Position numbers and translations under genes: made by a program. Source: Gordonia sediminis (GTDB lineage: Bacteria; Actinomycetota; Actinomycetes; Mycobacteriales; Mycobacteriaceae). Taken from it: DNA of 64,000 nt. The DNA is taken from assembly GCA_004193205.1 (NCBI GenBank), contig RZUM01000015.1, positions 1-64,000 on the forward strand, in the 5' to 3' direction. The notes beneath the pieces were generated by a model, which saw nothing but the letters and a program-made list of their open reading frames with translations, searched no databases and was not told the DNA's origin. Positions within the stretch are counted from its first letter, which is position 1. Each line of letters begins with the position of its first letter. Positions 51,838 through 62,399 of this stretch are shown here, in pieces.

Positions 51838-52335
51838 ATGCCATCCGGTGACCACGGGTCGGGTCCGGTCTCCGACGACGACCACAGTTTCGCGCAGAGA
51901 CTCGGGTATCTGTTCGAGCACTCCCGAGACGAGAACGGTGTCCCCTACACCGGCAAGAAGATCGCCGAGCGGGCCAACCGTCTGGGCTATTCGCTGTCGG
52001 ACGCCTACATCTCACAGCTGCGCACCGGCAAGGCGCGCACGCCGTCGTTCCGAACCGTCGAGGCGATCGCGCGGGCCTTCGACGTCAGCGTCACCTATTT
52101 CCTCGCCAACCCCGAGGAGGATCTCGACCGGGTCCGCCAGCAACGCGACTACGTCGCCCTGCTCGCGACGACCGGCACCTTCCTGTCCGGTGTGGATGTC
52201 GGACGGCTGGACCCCGACACCATCGACGTGCTGATCGACCTGCTCAAGGTGGTCAAGGCACGCGCGATCGAGGACCCCGACCACACGAACGAGGGACCGT
52301 CAGCCCACAACCCGCCCGATCACAGTCCCGCGTAG
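51838..52335 (+). CDS. EspR-like XRE-family regulator
   Basis: This 165-residue protein has an N-terminal helix-turn-helix (TGKKIAERANRLGYSLSDAYISQLRTGKARTPS) and a C-terminal helical dimerisation part. This is the form of mycobacterial EspR/nucleoid-associated regulators. It overlaps the end of the convergent ccsB gene by 16 bases. The targets are unknown. Confidence 0.8.
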   Translation: MPSGDHGSGPVSDDDHSFAQRLGYLFEHSRDENGVPYTGKKIAERANRLGYSLSDAYISQLRTGKARTPSFRTVEAIARAFDVSVTYFLANPEEDLDRVRQQRDYVALLATTGTFLSGVDVGRLDPDTIDVLIDLLKVVKARAIEDPDHTNEGPSAHNPPDHSPA

Positions 52336-53339
52336 GAGTGCAGGCCGCTGACCACCAGGTTGATGGCGAACAGGTTGAACAGCAGCGCGACGAAGCCGGC
52401 GATGTTGATCCAGGCGGCGGCGTGGTTGCGCCAGCCGGCGGTGGCGCGGGCGTGCAGGTAGGCCGCGTAGATGACCCACGCGATGAACGACACGGTCTCC
52501 TTGGGGTCCCATCCCCAGAACCGGCCCCAGGCCGCCTCGGCCCAGATCGCGCCGCAGATGACGCCGAGACCGAACAGCGGGAACCCGAACACCACGGACT
52601 TGTAGGCCAGCCGGTCGAGGGTGTCGGCGCTCGGAAGCCGGTCGACGACGCGACGCACGCCGGCGGCGAATCCGGCGCCGGCGGCGGCCGGGTCCTCGTT
52701 CTCCGGGCGACCCCACCGCATCTTGATCAGGTACAGGATGCTGGCCACACCCGACACCAGCAGCACCCCTGAGGACACCGAGATGATCGAGACGTGGATG
52801 GCCAGCCAGTAGGACTTCAGCGCGGGCACCACCGGCGCGGCCTGGGTGTAGAGCCACCGGCCGCCGATGAACATCAACAAACTGACCGGCAGCAGCACGA
52901 AGCTCAGCAGCGGACGGTGTTCGGGTTTACGCAACACCACCAACCCGGCGACGACGCACGCGGCGCACGTCAGCGAGATGAACTCGTACATGTTGCCCCA
53001 CGGCGGGCGTCCGGTGGCCATCCCGCGCAGCACGATCGAGGAGATGTGCGCGATCAGGCCGACGATGACGACCGGGTAGGCCATGTTGCCCACACGCTCA
53101 CCGAGACTGCGCCGCGGTGCCTCGTCGATCCGGCCGGGCGCCCGCTCGTCGACCGCGACCGACGACCCTGCGCCGGCGTTGACCAGCTGCGCCGAAGACG
53201 CGAGCTTGCGGCTGCGCGCCCCGGCCAGCGCCGCGAGGAACAGGATCATCGCGAGCACGTAGACGGTGATCGCGGTGCCGAACAGCAGGTCGGAATACCG
53301 GGCCAGGGTCTCGTCGATGTGGATCGAACTGGTGTTCAT
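52320..53339 (-). CDS. ccsB: Cytochrome c maturation protein CcsB/ResC
   Basis: This 339-residue multi-pass protein carries the heme-handling signature (AEAAWGRFWGWDPKET). With ResB it delivers heme and joins it to apocytochrome c on the outer face. About eight transmembrane helices are visible. It is the last gene of the hemL-to-ccsB run. Confidence 0.92.
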   Translation of the reverse strand: MNTSSIHIDETLARYSDLLFGTAITVYVLAMILFLAALAGARSRKLASSAQLVNAGAGSSVAVDERAPGRIDEAPRRSLGERVGNMAYPVVIVGLIAHISSIVLRGMATGRPPWGNMYEFISLTCAACVVAGLVVLRKPEHRPLLSFVLLPVSLLMFIGGRWLYTQAAPVVPALKSYWLAIHVSIISVSSGVLLVSGVASILYLIKMRWGRPENEDPAAAGAGFAAGVRRVVDRLPSADTLDRLAYKSVVFGFPLFGLGVICGAIWAEAAWGRFWGWDPKETVSFIAWVIYAAYLHARATAGWRNHAAAWINIAGFVALLFNLFAINLVVSGLHSYAGL

Positions 53340-53388
53340 CGCACTCGTTCTCCCGTTCCTCTTTACAATCCGTCCGCGGGCGGACCGG

Positions 53389-55170
53389 CTACAGACGCCG
53401 GGTCAGCCGTTTGCGGGGCCGTCCGGCCGGGTCGTCGGGATCGGTCAGCAGACCCGCGGCCTGCTCCTCGAAGCCCTCACCCCATCCGGCCTGATCGGTC
53501 CGCGCCAGGCCGGCGATTTCTACTACAGTACGTCGTTCGGTGGTGTTCGGAGAATCGGCGTCACCGGAGATCTGCGCGGTGACCGGCGTCAGCCGCGCCC
53601 AGATCCGGCGACGTCGGATCAGCAACGAGACCAGCAGCCCGCCCAGCATGGCGATCGCCGACACCAGGACCCACACCTGCGCCGGGTCGTGGGAGACCTG
53701 CACCGACACCCAGCGCTGGTAGCCGTCGAAGCTGACGACCGTGCCGTCGGGAAGGGTCTTGCTCTGCCCCATCGCGAGGTTGACCTGCGCCTGCCGCGTC
53801 AGCCGTCCCTGGTCGACGAGGGTCTGATCGAGCGAGTACACGTTCTGCGGCTTGCCGGTGTCCAGGCCGGTGTCACCCTCGTAGATGCGGATCGCGACGT
53901 AGGGGTCCTTCGGTTCGGGCCCCGAGGACTGCAGCAGCGTGCCCTGGAAGGACGCCGTCGGCGCGAACAGACCCTCGAGCGCGATCTGATGTTTGCGGCG
54001 CTCGTCCTCGTTCGGGTAGAGACCGGCCGGCGTGTCGAAGCGGGCCGCGCCCGACGACAGCATCGTCTGCAGTTCGTCGGGGACGAACAGCACCGTCTGG
54101 GTCCGCTTCTCCCCGTTCGGGAAGGTGACCGTGAAGGTCGGCGCGAATCCGTTGCCGAGCACGTAGACACGGTCACCGGCGATGCGCAGCGGTTCGTTGA
54201 CGCGGATCGTCGTCGTCTGCCAGGTCGACGGATCGGTCTGTGTCACGCCCTCGGTGTAGCGCACGTCGGCGGTGTACATGTCGGGCTGCCCGCTGGGCAG
54301 GAAGGTCGCGTCGAAGCTGTCGATGCGGAAGCAGAACGGCGACAGGTCGGTGCCGTCGACGAGGTTGCCCGCGCGGAACGAGTCGTAGACCGCGGTCGAG
54401 GTGTTGCACAGGCCCTGCTCACCGTCGGCGACCAGGCTGCGGGTGCCCTCGTAGCCGTACAGCTTGCCGACCGCGATCGACACCAGCAACGCCAGCAGCG
54501 CGAAGTGGAAGACCAGGTTGCCGAACTCGCGCAGATACCCCTTCTCCGCGGAGACCTCGACGACCCCTCCCGCTGATCGAGTAGCCCCACCACCCGATGC
54601 GGCAGAGGCGTTCCCTCCCGCTGATCGAGTAGCCCCGGAGCTTGCGGAGGGGCGTATCGAGATCACCCGCCGCCAGCCACGCAGATTCCCCGAGATCCGC
54701 GCCGCGATGTCCTCGGGATCACCGTCGACCTCGTACACGACGTGACGCGGCAGGCGTTTGAGATTGCGCGGCGCGGCGACGGGCTTGGTCCGCAGGCTGT
54801 GGAAGTGCTCGATCATCCGCGGCGTCAGGCAGCCGACCAGCGACACGAACAGCAGCACGTAGATGGCGGTGAACCAGGTGCTGGAGAAGACGTCGAACAG
54901 CTGCACCCGATCCATCCACTCGCCGAGGGTGCCGTGGTCGGCGATGTAGGCCAGCGTCTTCTGTTCGTTGAGCTCACGCTGCGGCAGCAGGGCGCCCGGG
55001 ATCGCGGCCAGCGCCAGCAGGAACAGCAACACCAGCGCGGTGCGCATGGAGGTCAGCGATCGCCACAGGTTGCGGGCCGGCCACCACAGCCGCCGCAGCG
55101 CCCAGTGCGGCCGCGACGGCTCGGGCGGGGTGTCGATCTGTGGTGCCCCCGCGATGTCGGTGTCGGTCAT
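53389..55170 (-). CDS. resB: Cytochrome c maturation protein ResB (Ccs1)
   Basis: This 593-residue protein has three N-terminal helices, a large extracytoplasmic domain and a C-terminal helix, as usual for ResB/Ccs1. Residues about 170-202 hold a Gly/Ser/Ala insertion with two copies of ATRSAGG, encoded by a dispersed DNA repeat (54565-54661). It still keeps the frame. The start overlaps the end of ccdA by 4 bases, so the two are coupled. Confidence 0.92.
   Translation of the reverse strand: MTDTDIAGAPQIDTPPEPSRPHWALRRLWWPARNLWRSLTSMRTALVLLFLLALAAIPGALLPQRELNEQKTLAYIADHGTLGEWMDRVQLFDVFSSTWFTAIYVLLFVSLVGCLTPRMIEHFHSLRTKPVAAPRNLKRLPRHVVYEVDGDPEDIAARISGNLRGWRRVISIRPSASSGATRSAGGNASAASGGGATRSAGGVVEVSAEKGYLREFGNLVFHFALLALLVSIAVGKLYGYEGTRSLVADGEQGLCNTSTAVYDSFRAGNLVDGTDLSPFCFRIDSFDATFLPSGQPDMYTADVRYTEGVTQTDPSTWQTTTIRVNEPLRIAGDRVYVLGNGFAPTFTVTFPNGEKRTQTVLFVPDELQTMLSSGAARFDTPAGLYPNEDERRKHQIALEGLFAPTASFQGTLLQSSGPEPKDPYVAIRIYEGDTGLDTGKPQNVYSLDQTLVDQGRLTRQAQVNLAMGQSKTLPDGTVVSFDGYQRWVSVQVSHDPAQVWVLVSAIAMLGGLLVSLLIRRRRIWARLTPVTAQISGDADSPNTTERRTVVEIAGLARTDQAGWGEGFEEQAAGLLTDPDDPAGRPRKRLTRRL
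54565..54661. repeat. In-frame dispersed repeat inside resB
   Basis: CCCTCCCGCTGATCGAGTAG followed by CCCC occurs at 54565-54588 and again at 54613-54636, 48 bases apart; the second is followed by GGAGCTTGCGGAGGGGCG and TATCGAG. Similar repeats (GATCAGCGGGAGGG) are, from memory, common between genes in Gordonia and Rhodococcus. Here two units sit inside a gene without breaking it. Confidence 0.75.
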
Positions 55171-55973
55171 ACGGGCAGCTCCGTGTCGGTGATGAAGGCG
55201 TCACGCACCCAGACGATGAACTGATCCCACAGCCCGGTCACCAACGCGACGCCGACGGCGATCAGCATCACGCCGCCGAAGACCTGGATGGCGCGGGCAT
55301 GATCACGCAGCCAGCCCAGCGACCGCAGCGCCCACGCCGACGAGAACGCGAGCACCACGAACGGGATGCCGAGGCCGGCGCAGTAGGCGACGATCAACGC
55401 GACACCCTTCGCGGCGGTCGCCCCCTCGGTGCCGCTGGCGGTGGCGATGACGGCGGCCAGTGTCGGGCCCAGGCACGGCGTCCAGCCGAGTGCGAACACC
55501 GCGCCGAGCAGCGGCGCGCCGACTATGTTGGACATCTGCCGGGGCGCGAACCGGAACTCGTGCTGCATCGCCGGGACGAGCCCGATGAAGACCAGGCCCA
55601 TGACGATGGTGACTACCCCGCCGACGCGCTGCAGCACATCCCGGTTCACCACGAAGGTGCTGGTGATGCCGAGGACGGTGGCGGTGGCGGCCACGAAGAT
55701 GACGGTGAATCCGAGCACGAACAGGCCCGCCGCGATCGCCACCCGCGAGCGGCCACGTTTGGCCGGTTCGCCGACGGTGACCGCGGGCGCTTCCGCCCCG
55801 ACCAGGCCGGCCAGATACGACAGGTATCCGGGGACCAGCGGCACAACACACGGGGAGGCGAACGAGACGAGTCCGGCGACGACGCACGCGGCCAGCGCCA
55901 GCAGCAGCGGGCCGCTGGTCACCGTGGTCGCGAAGGTCTCGCCGATCGCGGCCTGGGGTGCGAGGGTCGTCAT
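55167..55973 (-). CDS. ccdA: Thiol-disulfide transporter CcdA
   Basis: This 268-residue six-helix protein has the two redox Cys, one in [16 protein letters not shown] and one in [13 protein letters not shown], as in CcdA/DsbD-beta. It carries electrons across the membrane to the extracytoplasmic thioredoxin encoded just upstream. It is part of the cytochrome c maturation operon. Confidence 0.92.
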   Translation of the reverse strand: MTTLAPQAAIGETFATTVTSGPLLLALAACVVAGLVSFASPCVVPLVPGYLSYLAGLVGAEAPAVTVGEPAKRGRSRVAIAAGLFVLGFTVIFVAATATVLGITSTFVVNRDVLQRVGGVVTIVMGLVFIGLVPAMQHEFRFAPRQMSNIVGAPLLGAVFALGWTPCLGPTLAAVIATASGTEGATAAKGVALIVAYCAGLGIPFVVLAFSSAWALRSLGWLRDHARAIQVFGGVMLIAVGVALVTGLWDQFIVWVRDAFITDTELPV

Positions 55974-55975
55974 CG

Positions 55976-56614
55976 TCAGGGCCTGCCCGCGGTGGGTGAC
56001 GCCGAGCCCTGGGGGCTCGCTTCCGGCGCCGGCGACTCCGCCGCGACTTCACGCACGACCGCACCGAGTTCGTCGGCGCTGACCGCCTTGAGGAACACCG
56101 CCGCCGGGCGGTGCTGCCGGTCGAGCACGACCGTCGTCGGGACCACCGCGGTGGGGGTGGTCATCGCGGCCAGCGTCATGCCGTCGAAGTCGTAGATCGA
56201 GGGGTAGCCGACGTTGCGGTCGGCGACGAAGTCCTGCGCCGACTGCCGGTCGTCGCGCAGGTTGATGCCGAGGAAGGCGACGCCGTCCCCCTTGGTCTCG
56301 TCGTAGACACGTTCGAGGTCGTCGGCCTCCGCGCGACACGGTCCGCACCACGAACCCCACACGTTGATGACAACGACCTTGTCGGCGAATTGCGGATCGC
56401 TCAACGAGATGGTCTCGTCGGAGGTCAGCTCGGGGCCGGAGAGGTCGGCGACCTGTTTGCGGTCGGCGACCGGATAGGTGATGACGGTCTGACCGCCCGG
56501 GGACACGAACTGGAAGGTGTCGCCCTGCGCGACGGCGTCGTCGCCGGTACCGCAGCCGGTGATCAGACCGATCAGAGCTGCCAATACCGCCACCAGCAGG
56601 GAAAACCTTCGCAC
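55976..56614 (-). CDS. TlpA/ResA-like thioredoxin lipoprotein
   Basis: This 212-residue protein has a signal peptide with lipobox LITGC and a thioredoxin domain with the active site [11 protein letters not shown]. It probably reduces apocytochrome c thiols before heme attachment. The GTG at 56614 follows AGGGACG and lies 11 bases after the phosphatase stop. Confidence 0.9.
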   Translation of the reverse strand: MRRFSLLVAVLAALIGLITGCGTGDDAVAQGDTFQFVSPGGQTVITYPVADRKQVADLSGPELTSDETISLSDPQFADKVVVINVWGSWCGPCRAEADDLERVYDETKGDGVAFLGINLRDDRQSAQDFVADRNVGYPSIYDFDGMTLAAMTTPTAVVPTTVVLDRQHRPAAVFLKAVSADELGAVVREVAAESPAPEASPQGSASPTAGRP

Positions 56615-56625
56615 GTACGTCGTCC

Positions 56626-57255
56626 CTACGCCCCGGTCGCCAGCGGGTCCGACGCGCCGGCCGGCTCGGAGTAGATGATGTCGACGAGGGCATCGCCCTC
56701 GTAGATGAGGCTGGTCAGCGAGGCCAGCGAGCACTGCCGACGACGCGGGTCGTGCCACAGCCGCTGCCCCTCGAGGAATCGGCGCAGCGTGTAGACCGGC
56801 AGCTGATGGCTGACGCAGACGGCCTCGTGGCCGCGGGCGGCGTCGCGGGCCGTGTTCGCCGCGGCGAGCATGCGGTGGGCGAGCTGGATGTAGGGCTCAC
56901 CCCAGGACGGGGTGAACGGGTCGCGCAGCTTGGGCCAGTGCCGCGGCTTGGACAGCGCACCGTCGCCGACGGAGACCTTGAGGCCCTCGAAGACGTTCTC
57001 GGCCTCGATGAGTTCCTCGTTGGTCGTCACCGACAGCCCGTGGGCGGCCGCGATCGGTGTGGCGGTCTCCTGCGCACGCTGTAGCGGCGAGGCGAAAACC
57101 GCGGTGATGTCGTGGTCGGCGAGCGTGCCGGCGACCTTCTGCGCCTGGGCACGCCCGGCGTCGGACAGGCGGAATCCGGGCAGGCGGCCGTAGAGAATCC
57201 CGTCGGGATTGGCGACTTCGCCGTGCCGCATCATGTGGACGATCGTGTTGGTCAA
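56626..57255 (-). CDS. Histidine phosphatase (phosphoglycerate-mutase superfamily)
   Basis: This 209-residue protein begins with the RHG box ([12 protein letters not shown]) and has [11 protein letters not shown] and [11 protein letters not shown] for the second His. The same gene occurs between hemL and tlpA in M. tuberculosis (Rv0525). The substrate is not known. Confidence 0.9.
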   Translation of the reverse strand: MTNTIVHMMRHGEVANPDGILYGRLPGFRLSDAGRAQAQKVAGTLADHDITAVFASPLQRAQETATPIAAAHGLSVTTNEELIEAENVFEGLKVSVGDGALSKPRHWPKLRDPFTPSWGEPYIQLAHRMLAAANTARDAARGHEAVCVSHQLPVYTLRRFLEGQRLWHDPRRRQCSLASLTSLIYEGDALVDIIYSEPAGASDPLATGA

Positions 57256-58574
57256 CTGTTCTCCCCCGCTTGTGCGGCTGCGGTCGCGGCCGCCGGCAGT
57301 GCGTCGGCGATTCGTGAGAAAGCATCCTCGTCCAGAGCCGCCGAGACAAACCAGGCCTCGAATGCGCTCGGCGGCGGATAGACCCCGCGTTCGAGCAGCG
57401 CGTGGAAGAAGGGTGCGAAACGCCAGGTCTCGGTGGCCTTGACGCCTGCGTAGTCGACGACCGGGTCGGTCTGGTCGGTGAAGAAGACGCTGAGCAGGTT
57501 GCCCGCGAGCTGTACCCGGTGCGCGACGCCGGCGGCGGTCAACGCGTCGGTCAGCAGTCCGGCGAGACGTTCGGAGTTTGCGTCGAGGGTGCGGTAGACG
57601 TCGGCGTCGGCATTGCGCAGCGTGGCGAGCCCGGCGGCGACGGCCACCGGATTCCCCGACAGCGTGCCCGCCTGGTAGACGGGTCCGGTCGGCGCGAGCC
57701 GCTCCATCACGTCGGCACGTCCGCCGAAGGCCGCGGCCGGCAGGCCACCGCTCATGACCTTGCCGAACGTGTAGAGGTCGCCGCCGACCCCTTCGAGGCC
57801 GTACCAGCCCGACGGGCTCACGCGGAATCCGGTCATCACCTCGTCGATGATCAGCAGTGCGCCGTGTCGCCGGGTGAGTTCACGCAGGCCCGCGTTGAAG
57901 CCGTCGTGCGGCGCGATCGCGCCCATGTTGCCGGCGGCGGCCTCGGTGATGACGGCGGCGATCTCGTGGCCGAACTCCTCGAAGGCCTTCGCGACGGCCT
58001 TGAGGTCGTTGTAGGGCAGCACGATGGTGTCGTGGGCGGCGGCGCCGGTCACGCCCGGAGAGGTGGGCAGGCCGAGGGTGGCGACACCGGAGCCGGCGTC
58101 GGCGAGCAGGGCGTCCACGTGACCGTGATAACAGCCGGAGAACTTGATGATCTTGGATCGCTCGGTGAATCCGCGCGCCAACCGGATCGCCGACATGGTG
58201 GCCTCGGTGCCCGAATTGACGAGCCGCACGCGCTGCACCGGGTCGACCCGGTCGATGATCTCCTCGGCGAGTTCGATCTCGGCCTCGGTGGGTGCGCCGA
58301 ACGACAGGCCACCGACCGCGGCCCGCTGCACGGCCTCCACGACGGCGGGATGAGCGTGCCCGAGGATCATCGGACCCCAGGAACACACCAGGTCGACGTA
58401 CTCGTTGCCGTCGACATCGGTCAGCCGGCAGCCCTTCGCCGAGGCGATGAACCGGGGATCGCCGCCGACGGCGGAGAATGCGCGGACCGGGGAGTTGACA
58501 CCCCCGGGGGTCGCCATCTGTGCGCGCTGGAACAGTTCGGCTGACCGGGTGGCGGCATCAGCGAGTCGGGTCAC
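57252..58574 (-). CDS. hemL: Glutamate-1-semialdehyde 2,1-aminomutase
   Basis: This 440-residue PLP enzyme makes 5-aminolevulinate for heme. The PLP lysine is in [13 protein letters not shown], and [19 protein letters not shown] and [14 protein letters not shown] are typical. The GTG at 58574 follows TGGAGG. It overlaps the next gene by 4 bases, linking heme supply to the cytochrome c maturation genes. Confidence 0.93.
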   Translation of the reverse strand: MTRLADAATRSAELFQRAQMATPGGVNSPVRAFSAVGGDPRFIASAKGCRLTDVDGNEYVDLVCSWGPMILGHAHPAVVEAVQRAAVGGLSFGAPTEAEIELAEEIIDRVDPVQRVRLVNSGTEATMSAIRLARGFTERSKIIKFSGCYHGHVDALLADAGSGVATLGLPTSPGVTGAAAHDTIVLPYNDLKAVAKAFEEFGHEIAAVITEAAAGNMGAIAPHDGFNAGLRELTRRHGALLIIDEVMTGFRVSPSGWYGLEGVGGDLYTFGKVMSGGLPAAAFGGRADVMERLAPTGPVYQAGTLSGNPVAVAAGLATLRNADADVYRTLDANSERLAGLLTDALTAAGVAHRVQLAGNLLSVFFTDQTDPVVDYAGVKATETWRFAPFFHALLERGVYPPPSAFEAWFVSAALDEDAFSRIADALPAAATAAAQAGENS

Positions 58575-58700
58575 GGCCTCCAGTGTTCCAAACGCGTCGG
58601 CGCGTCCCAAATCCTGTCACGCGCCGAAGCCGTGCCGCACGCGGCGATGCGACCTCACCTAGGGTGAGCTTTGTCCCATTCCGCCGATCCGGAGGAACGC

Positions 58701-59366
58701 GTGCCCTCACATGCCGTCGACGATGCAACCGCCGATGTGTCGCCGCCCTATGAACCACCAGAATCGTTCATTCCGGTCGACAAACGTCGTTTCGGGATGG
58801 ACAGCCGCACGATCCTGCCGGGGTTCTTCGTCCTGGTCGTCGCGCTGATCCTGTCGTTCGTACCCGCCATGGTCAACGACTCCGTCGAGTACGACGACCC
58901 GGTCGTCGCGGGTGACGTGATGGCGGTCGGCGACCGGGTGACGTTCACACCGACGGTCGGCTGGGATGTCACGGCCGGCCTGCGCCAGGACGAGCCGCTG
59001 CCCGGCGGGAGCTATCCGTCGGTGGCGACCGTGTCCGACTCGGGCGTGGTCATGCAGGTGCGGACCGCGCCGTTCGAGGGAACCCCCGAGGACCTGCTCG
59101 ACCAGATCCGGAACAACAACGAAGACCTCGGCGATCTGGCCCCGAACATCGGCGAGAAGGCGGCGTCGATCACCACCACCGACGGTCACCGCGGTGTCAT
59201 CGCCGACTATCAGGTCCCTACCGGCGAGGGCGTCGTCGCGGCATTCGTCGACGACGGACTCGGTGTCGAGGTCGTCGCCGCCGTGCCCCCGGAGTACGAG
59301 CGCGAATCCGCCGAGGACATCGCCCGAATGATCCAGAGCATCAGCATCAAGGAGGCATCGGAGTGA
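58701..59366 (+). CDS. Membrane-anchored protein, function unknown
   Basis: This 221-residue protein (GTG start after GGAGGAA) has a Pro/Asp-rich N-terminus, one transmembrane helix (ILPGFFVLVVALILSFVPAMV) and an extracellular domain with VGDRVTFTPTVGWDV. The stop overlaps the PrsW gene by 4 bases. It may be a partner or substrate of that protease. Confidence 0.7.
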   Translation: MPSHAVDDATADVSPPYEPPESFIPVDKRRFGMDSRTILPGFFVLVVALILSFVPAMVNDSVEYDDPVVAGDVMAVGDRVTFTPTVGWDVTAGLRQDEPLPGGSYPSVATVSDSGVVMQVRTAPFEGTPEDLLDQIRNNNEDLGDLAPNIGEKAASITTTDGHRGVIADYQVPTGEGVVAAFVDDGLGVEVVAAVPPEYERESAEDIARMIQSISIKEASE

Positions 59367-60574
59367 CCACCGCAGTCGGTGACAACGCACCGCAGAACGA
59401 TTCGACAGCCCTCCAGCGCGACCGCTACGACGCCATCACCAAGTCGGGCCGCGGCGAGAGCTTCAAGTTCATCCAGCCCCGCAACCTCTGCTGGTGGGTC
59501 TATCTCGCAATCGTCGCGTACGGCGCGGTGCTCACCGTCACGATGTTCGCGGCGCCCTGGCACGCCTACGGCGACGAACTCGGCACCACCGTGTTCGTGC
59601 TCCTCGTCTACGGGGCGCTGCTGTGGTGGTTCACCCGCTACATCGACCGCTACACCCCCGTGCCGGGCAAGCTGGTGCTGGCCGCGCTGGTGTGGGGCGC
59701 GATCGGCGCGACGATGGCCATCGCCATCAACGCCAACGGCCCGATCCGCGCCCTGTGGGCGAAGGGTTTCGGGCAACAGTTCAGCGCGGAGTGGTCGGCC
59801 GGCCTCACCGCGCCGCTCACCGAGGAGATCTCCAAGGGCCTCGGCGTGGTGCTGCTGATCTACTTGGCCCCCAAGGTGATCCGCACCGCTTTCGACGGTT
59901 TCATCGTCGGCGCCTTCTGTGGTCTCGGGTTCCAGATCCTCGAGGACATCCTCTACTCCTTCAACCTGGCCGGATCGCACTTCGGCGCGGATGCCGGTGA
60001 CATCGGATTCGGCGTCGCCGTGCAGCGCATGCTGACGGGCCTGTCGGGTCACATCCTGTTCTCCGCCATCTTCGGCGCCGGCATCGTGTACCTACTCGGG
60101 CGTCCCGGTGAGCCGCGCAACGTGGCACGCGGCCTCGGACTGATGGCACTGCCGGTGGCGATGCACTGGTTCTGGGACTCGATGGGCGCGCTCTTGCCAG
60201 AGCCGTCGGAAGCCGTGGTGATTCTCGAACTGCTGATCATCGTGCTGGTCTACCTCGCCATCGTGGTGTGGGTGTTCCATCTCGTCGTCGAACGTGAACG
60301 GCTGTACCTCCGTGCGATTCTCGCCCCCGAGTCCGCCGGCGGTGTACTAACCGAGGACGAACTGATGGCGGTCTCCGGCGACTGGAAGCAGCGCCGGCAC
60401 CTGCGCAAGGTCGCCGGCGGGCGTGAGGGACGCCGCCGGGAGAGCTGGGTGACCGAGGCCGCCGGCGACCTCGCCGACGCGTTGGCGCAATCCCGGGGTG
60501 CGACGACACCGGAGGTGGAGTTCGCGCGGTCCGAGGTGACGCGGCTGCGGGGAGCGGTGGACGCGACCGTCTGA
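59363..60574 (+). CDS. PrsW-like intramembrane metalloprotease
   Basis: This 403-residue protein with about nine transmembrane helices has the PrsW motifs: APLTEEISKG (EE), FQILEDI, GLSGHILFSAIFG (His) and VAMHWFWDS (His). PrsW proteases cut anti-sigma factors or other membrane proteins. The GTG start lies inside the stop of the previous gene. Confidence 0.87.
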   Translation: MTTAVGDNAPQNDSTALQRDRYDAITKSGRGESFKFIQPRNLCWWVYLAIVAYGAVLTVTMFAAPWHAYGDELGTTVFVLLVYGALLWWFTRYIDRYTPVPGKLVLAALVWGAIGATMAIAINANGPIRALWAKGFGQQFSAEWSAGLTAPLTEEISKGLGVVLLIYLAPKVIRTAFDGFIVGAFCGLGFQILEDILYSFNLAGSHFGADAGDIGFGVAVQRMLTGLSGHILFSAIFGAGIVYLLGRPGEPRNVARGLGLMALPVAMHWFWDSMGALLPEPSEAVVILELLIIVLVYLAIVVWVFHLVVERERLYLRAILAPESAGGVLTEDELMAVSGDWKQRRHLRKVAGGREGRRRESWVTEAAGDLADALAQSRGATTPEVEFARSEVTRLRGAVDATV

Positions 60575-60756
60575 CGCTGGTTCCCCGGTCCGAGCGACGT
60601 TGGATCACATCTTTGCCCCTGACGTGAAGTTGCACACTTTCTGCCCCGAGACTTCGCATTCTGCGGCCCGGTACACGAAAGTCAACTCGGGGTCACTGTG
60701 ACCCGGTCGCACGAAGCGCGGGCGGGTCACCCACATCATTTCGTCGGGGGATTCAA

Positions 60757-61695
60757 ATGATGCTCGTATCCGGTCGTGTCCGCGCGGCAGTCGTCGCGTC
60801 GCTGATCGCCACCACCGTCTCACTCGCTCCGGCCGTCGCGAGCGCCACCGGTGACGGACAGTCGTCGGGCTCGGGTTCGTCGCACGGTGACTCGAAGTCG
60901 TCGTCGCATAGCGGTCCGGCCGGCGGCAGCTCCGACAAGGGCGGGTCCGACAAGGGTGGGTCCGAGAAGTCCGACAAGGGCATGTCGGACAAAGACAAGG
61001 GCGGGTCCGGCCAGCACGATTCCGACAAGGACAACGGCGGCTCCGGCCAGCACCAGCCCGAAAAGGACACGGACGACAAGGACAAGGGTCCGTCCGGCCG
61101 GCACGGCTCCGGGAAGGACAAACCCGGCAAGGAGCATGGGAGCGGCAACCACGACGACTGCGACGACGATTCGTCGACGACGCCACCGCCGGCTCCGCCG
61201 ACGACGACCACACCCGATTCCGGCGACGACGAGGGCGACGAGGGCACAGACGACACCGAGGTACCACCGGCCCCACCGGCGCCACCGGAGTCGACCACAC
61301 CGGAGGTCGTCACACCCGCGCGGCCGACCCTCCCCTCGTTACCGCCACTCACCTTCGCGCCGGTCAGCGGATCGTTCCCGGACATCAGCGTGACGAGCCT
61401 GGACGCGGCCGACATTCCCGTGGTGACCGAGGTCGGCGGCGGAACGCCGACGGCGGGCCCCGAAGGTCAGCCGATCGTCATCACGAAGTCGACGAGCGGC
61501 GGGAATGTCTACGGCTATGTCGACGAGTCGGGCCGCTACGTGCCCCTCGCCTACGACGAGGGGCTGAGCTTCGACACCGGATTCGACGAACCGTCGTCGG
61601 GTGCGGCGGTCGCCGGAGCCGGGATCGCCTGCGTCGCAGCCGCCCTGGTACTCGGTGGCGGCGTCGTGTGGTGGCGTCGGCGTGGCCGGATCTGA
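60757..61695 (+). CDS. Secreted surface protein with Lys/Asp/Ser repeats and C-terminal anchor
   Basis: This 312-residue protein has a signal peptide, a low-complexity region rich in Ser, Asp, Lys and Gly (SDKGGSDKGGSEKSDKG), a Thr/Pro region, a small folded domain (GNVYGYVDESGRYVPLAYDEG) and a C-terminal hydrophobic segment with an Arg tail. This is the form of a sortase substrate, but no LPXTG or LAXTG is present; LSFDTG is the closest match. The next gene is a sortase. Confidence 0.75.
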   Translation: MMLVSGRVRAAVVASLIATTVSLAPAVASATGDGQSSGSGSSHGDSKSSSHSGPAGGSSDKGGSDKGGSEKSDKGMSDKDKGGSGQHDSDKDNGGSGQHQPEKDTDDKDKGPSGRHGSGKDKPGKEHGSGNHDDCDDDSSTTPPPAPPTTTTPDSGDDEGDEGTDDTEVPPAPPAPPESTTPEVVTPARPTLPSLPPLTFAPVSGSFPDISVTSLDAADIPVVTEVGGGTPTAGPEGQPIVITKSTSGGNVYGYVDESGRYVPLAYDEGLSFDTGFDEPSSGAAVAGAGIACVAAALVLGGGVVWWRRRGRI

Positions 61696-62395
61696 GACCC
61701 GGCACGCTGAGACCCGGCACGCTGAGACCCGGCACGCACTGCGCCTTCGCACCCGGCACCGGCGTGCCGAACTCGTCCGGCTCGCGGTCGGAGTCACACT
61801 CACGATCCTGATGTGTGTGGCCTCCGCGCTCGTGTTCACCAGGCTCGGGGACACTTCCGACGAGGTCTCGACGGCCTCGGCCCCAGCGGTGGATCCGATG
61901 AGCGCCGGTGTCGCGACCGTCGCACTTCCCGCCGAGCCGGGGCCGGTTCCGGCAGCGATACCGACCGCGGTCTCGATTCCGGCGATCGGCCTGAACGACG
62001 CCCTCCGGGTGATCCCGGCCGGCGGATGTCCGGTGATCGATCCGCCAACCCTCACCGACGTTTTCTGGGTCGGTTGCCGGGCCAAGCCGGGCACCGACTC
62101 GGACGGCACCACGGTGCTCACCGGACACGCGGTTGCCGGCGGCAGCGGTGTGTTCAACGAACTCGGCGATCTGCGGAACGGCGACGCCGTCTACATCACC
62201 ACGCCGCGCGGTCGGCTCGAGTACCGCGTGGCAACTCAGCGCCTGTACCGCAGGAACGCGATCGCATTGTCGAGCCAGATGACCACGCGGATGCCCGGTC
62301 ACCTGCTGCTGGTCACCTGTTACCTCGACGACGGCAGGCTCACCGGCGACAACCTCGTCGTCGAGGCACATCTCGTCTCGGCGATACCCGTCTGA
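61682..62395 (+). CDS. Sortase, class E/F-like
   Basis: This 237-residue protein has an N-terminal transmembrane helix (LAVGVTLTILMCVASALVF) and a sortase domain: TVLTGHAV (His), LLLVTCYLDDGRLTGDN (Cys and Arg). It attaches surface proteins to the wall. The GTG at 61682 lies inside the end of the surface-protein gene. Its first codons span three 15-base direct repeats (GAGACCCGGCACGCT). Confidence 0.8.
   Translation: MAGSETRHAETRHAETRHALRLRTRHRRAELVRLAVGVTLTILMCVASALVFTRLGDTSDEVSTASAPAVDPMSAGVATVALPAEPGPVPAAIPTAVSIPAIGLNDALRVIPAGGCPVIDPPTLTDVFWVGCRAKPGTDSDGTTVLTGHAVAGGSGVFNELGDLRNGDAVYITTPRGRLEYRVATQRLYRRNAIALSSQMTTRMPGHLLLVTCYLDDGRLTGDNLVVEAHLVSAIPV
61693..61737 (+). repeat. Three 15-base direct repeats
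   Basis: GAGACCCGGCACGCT occurs twice and then once more as GAGACCCGGCACGCA. They code for ETRHA three times in the sortase N-terminus and lie over the stop codon of the preceding gene. Confidence 0.85.
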
Positions 62396-62399
62396 TCGG

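Noticed and set aside
61600-61690. LPXTG sorting signal in the surface protein
   Set aside because: No LPXTG or LAXTG is present before the C-terminal helix; only the weak LSFDTG was found.
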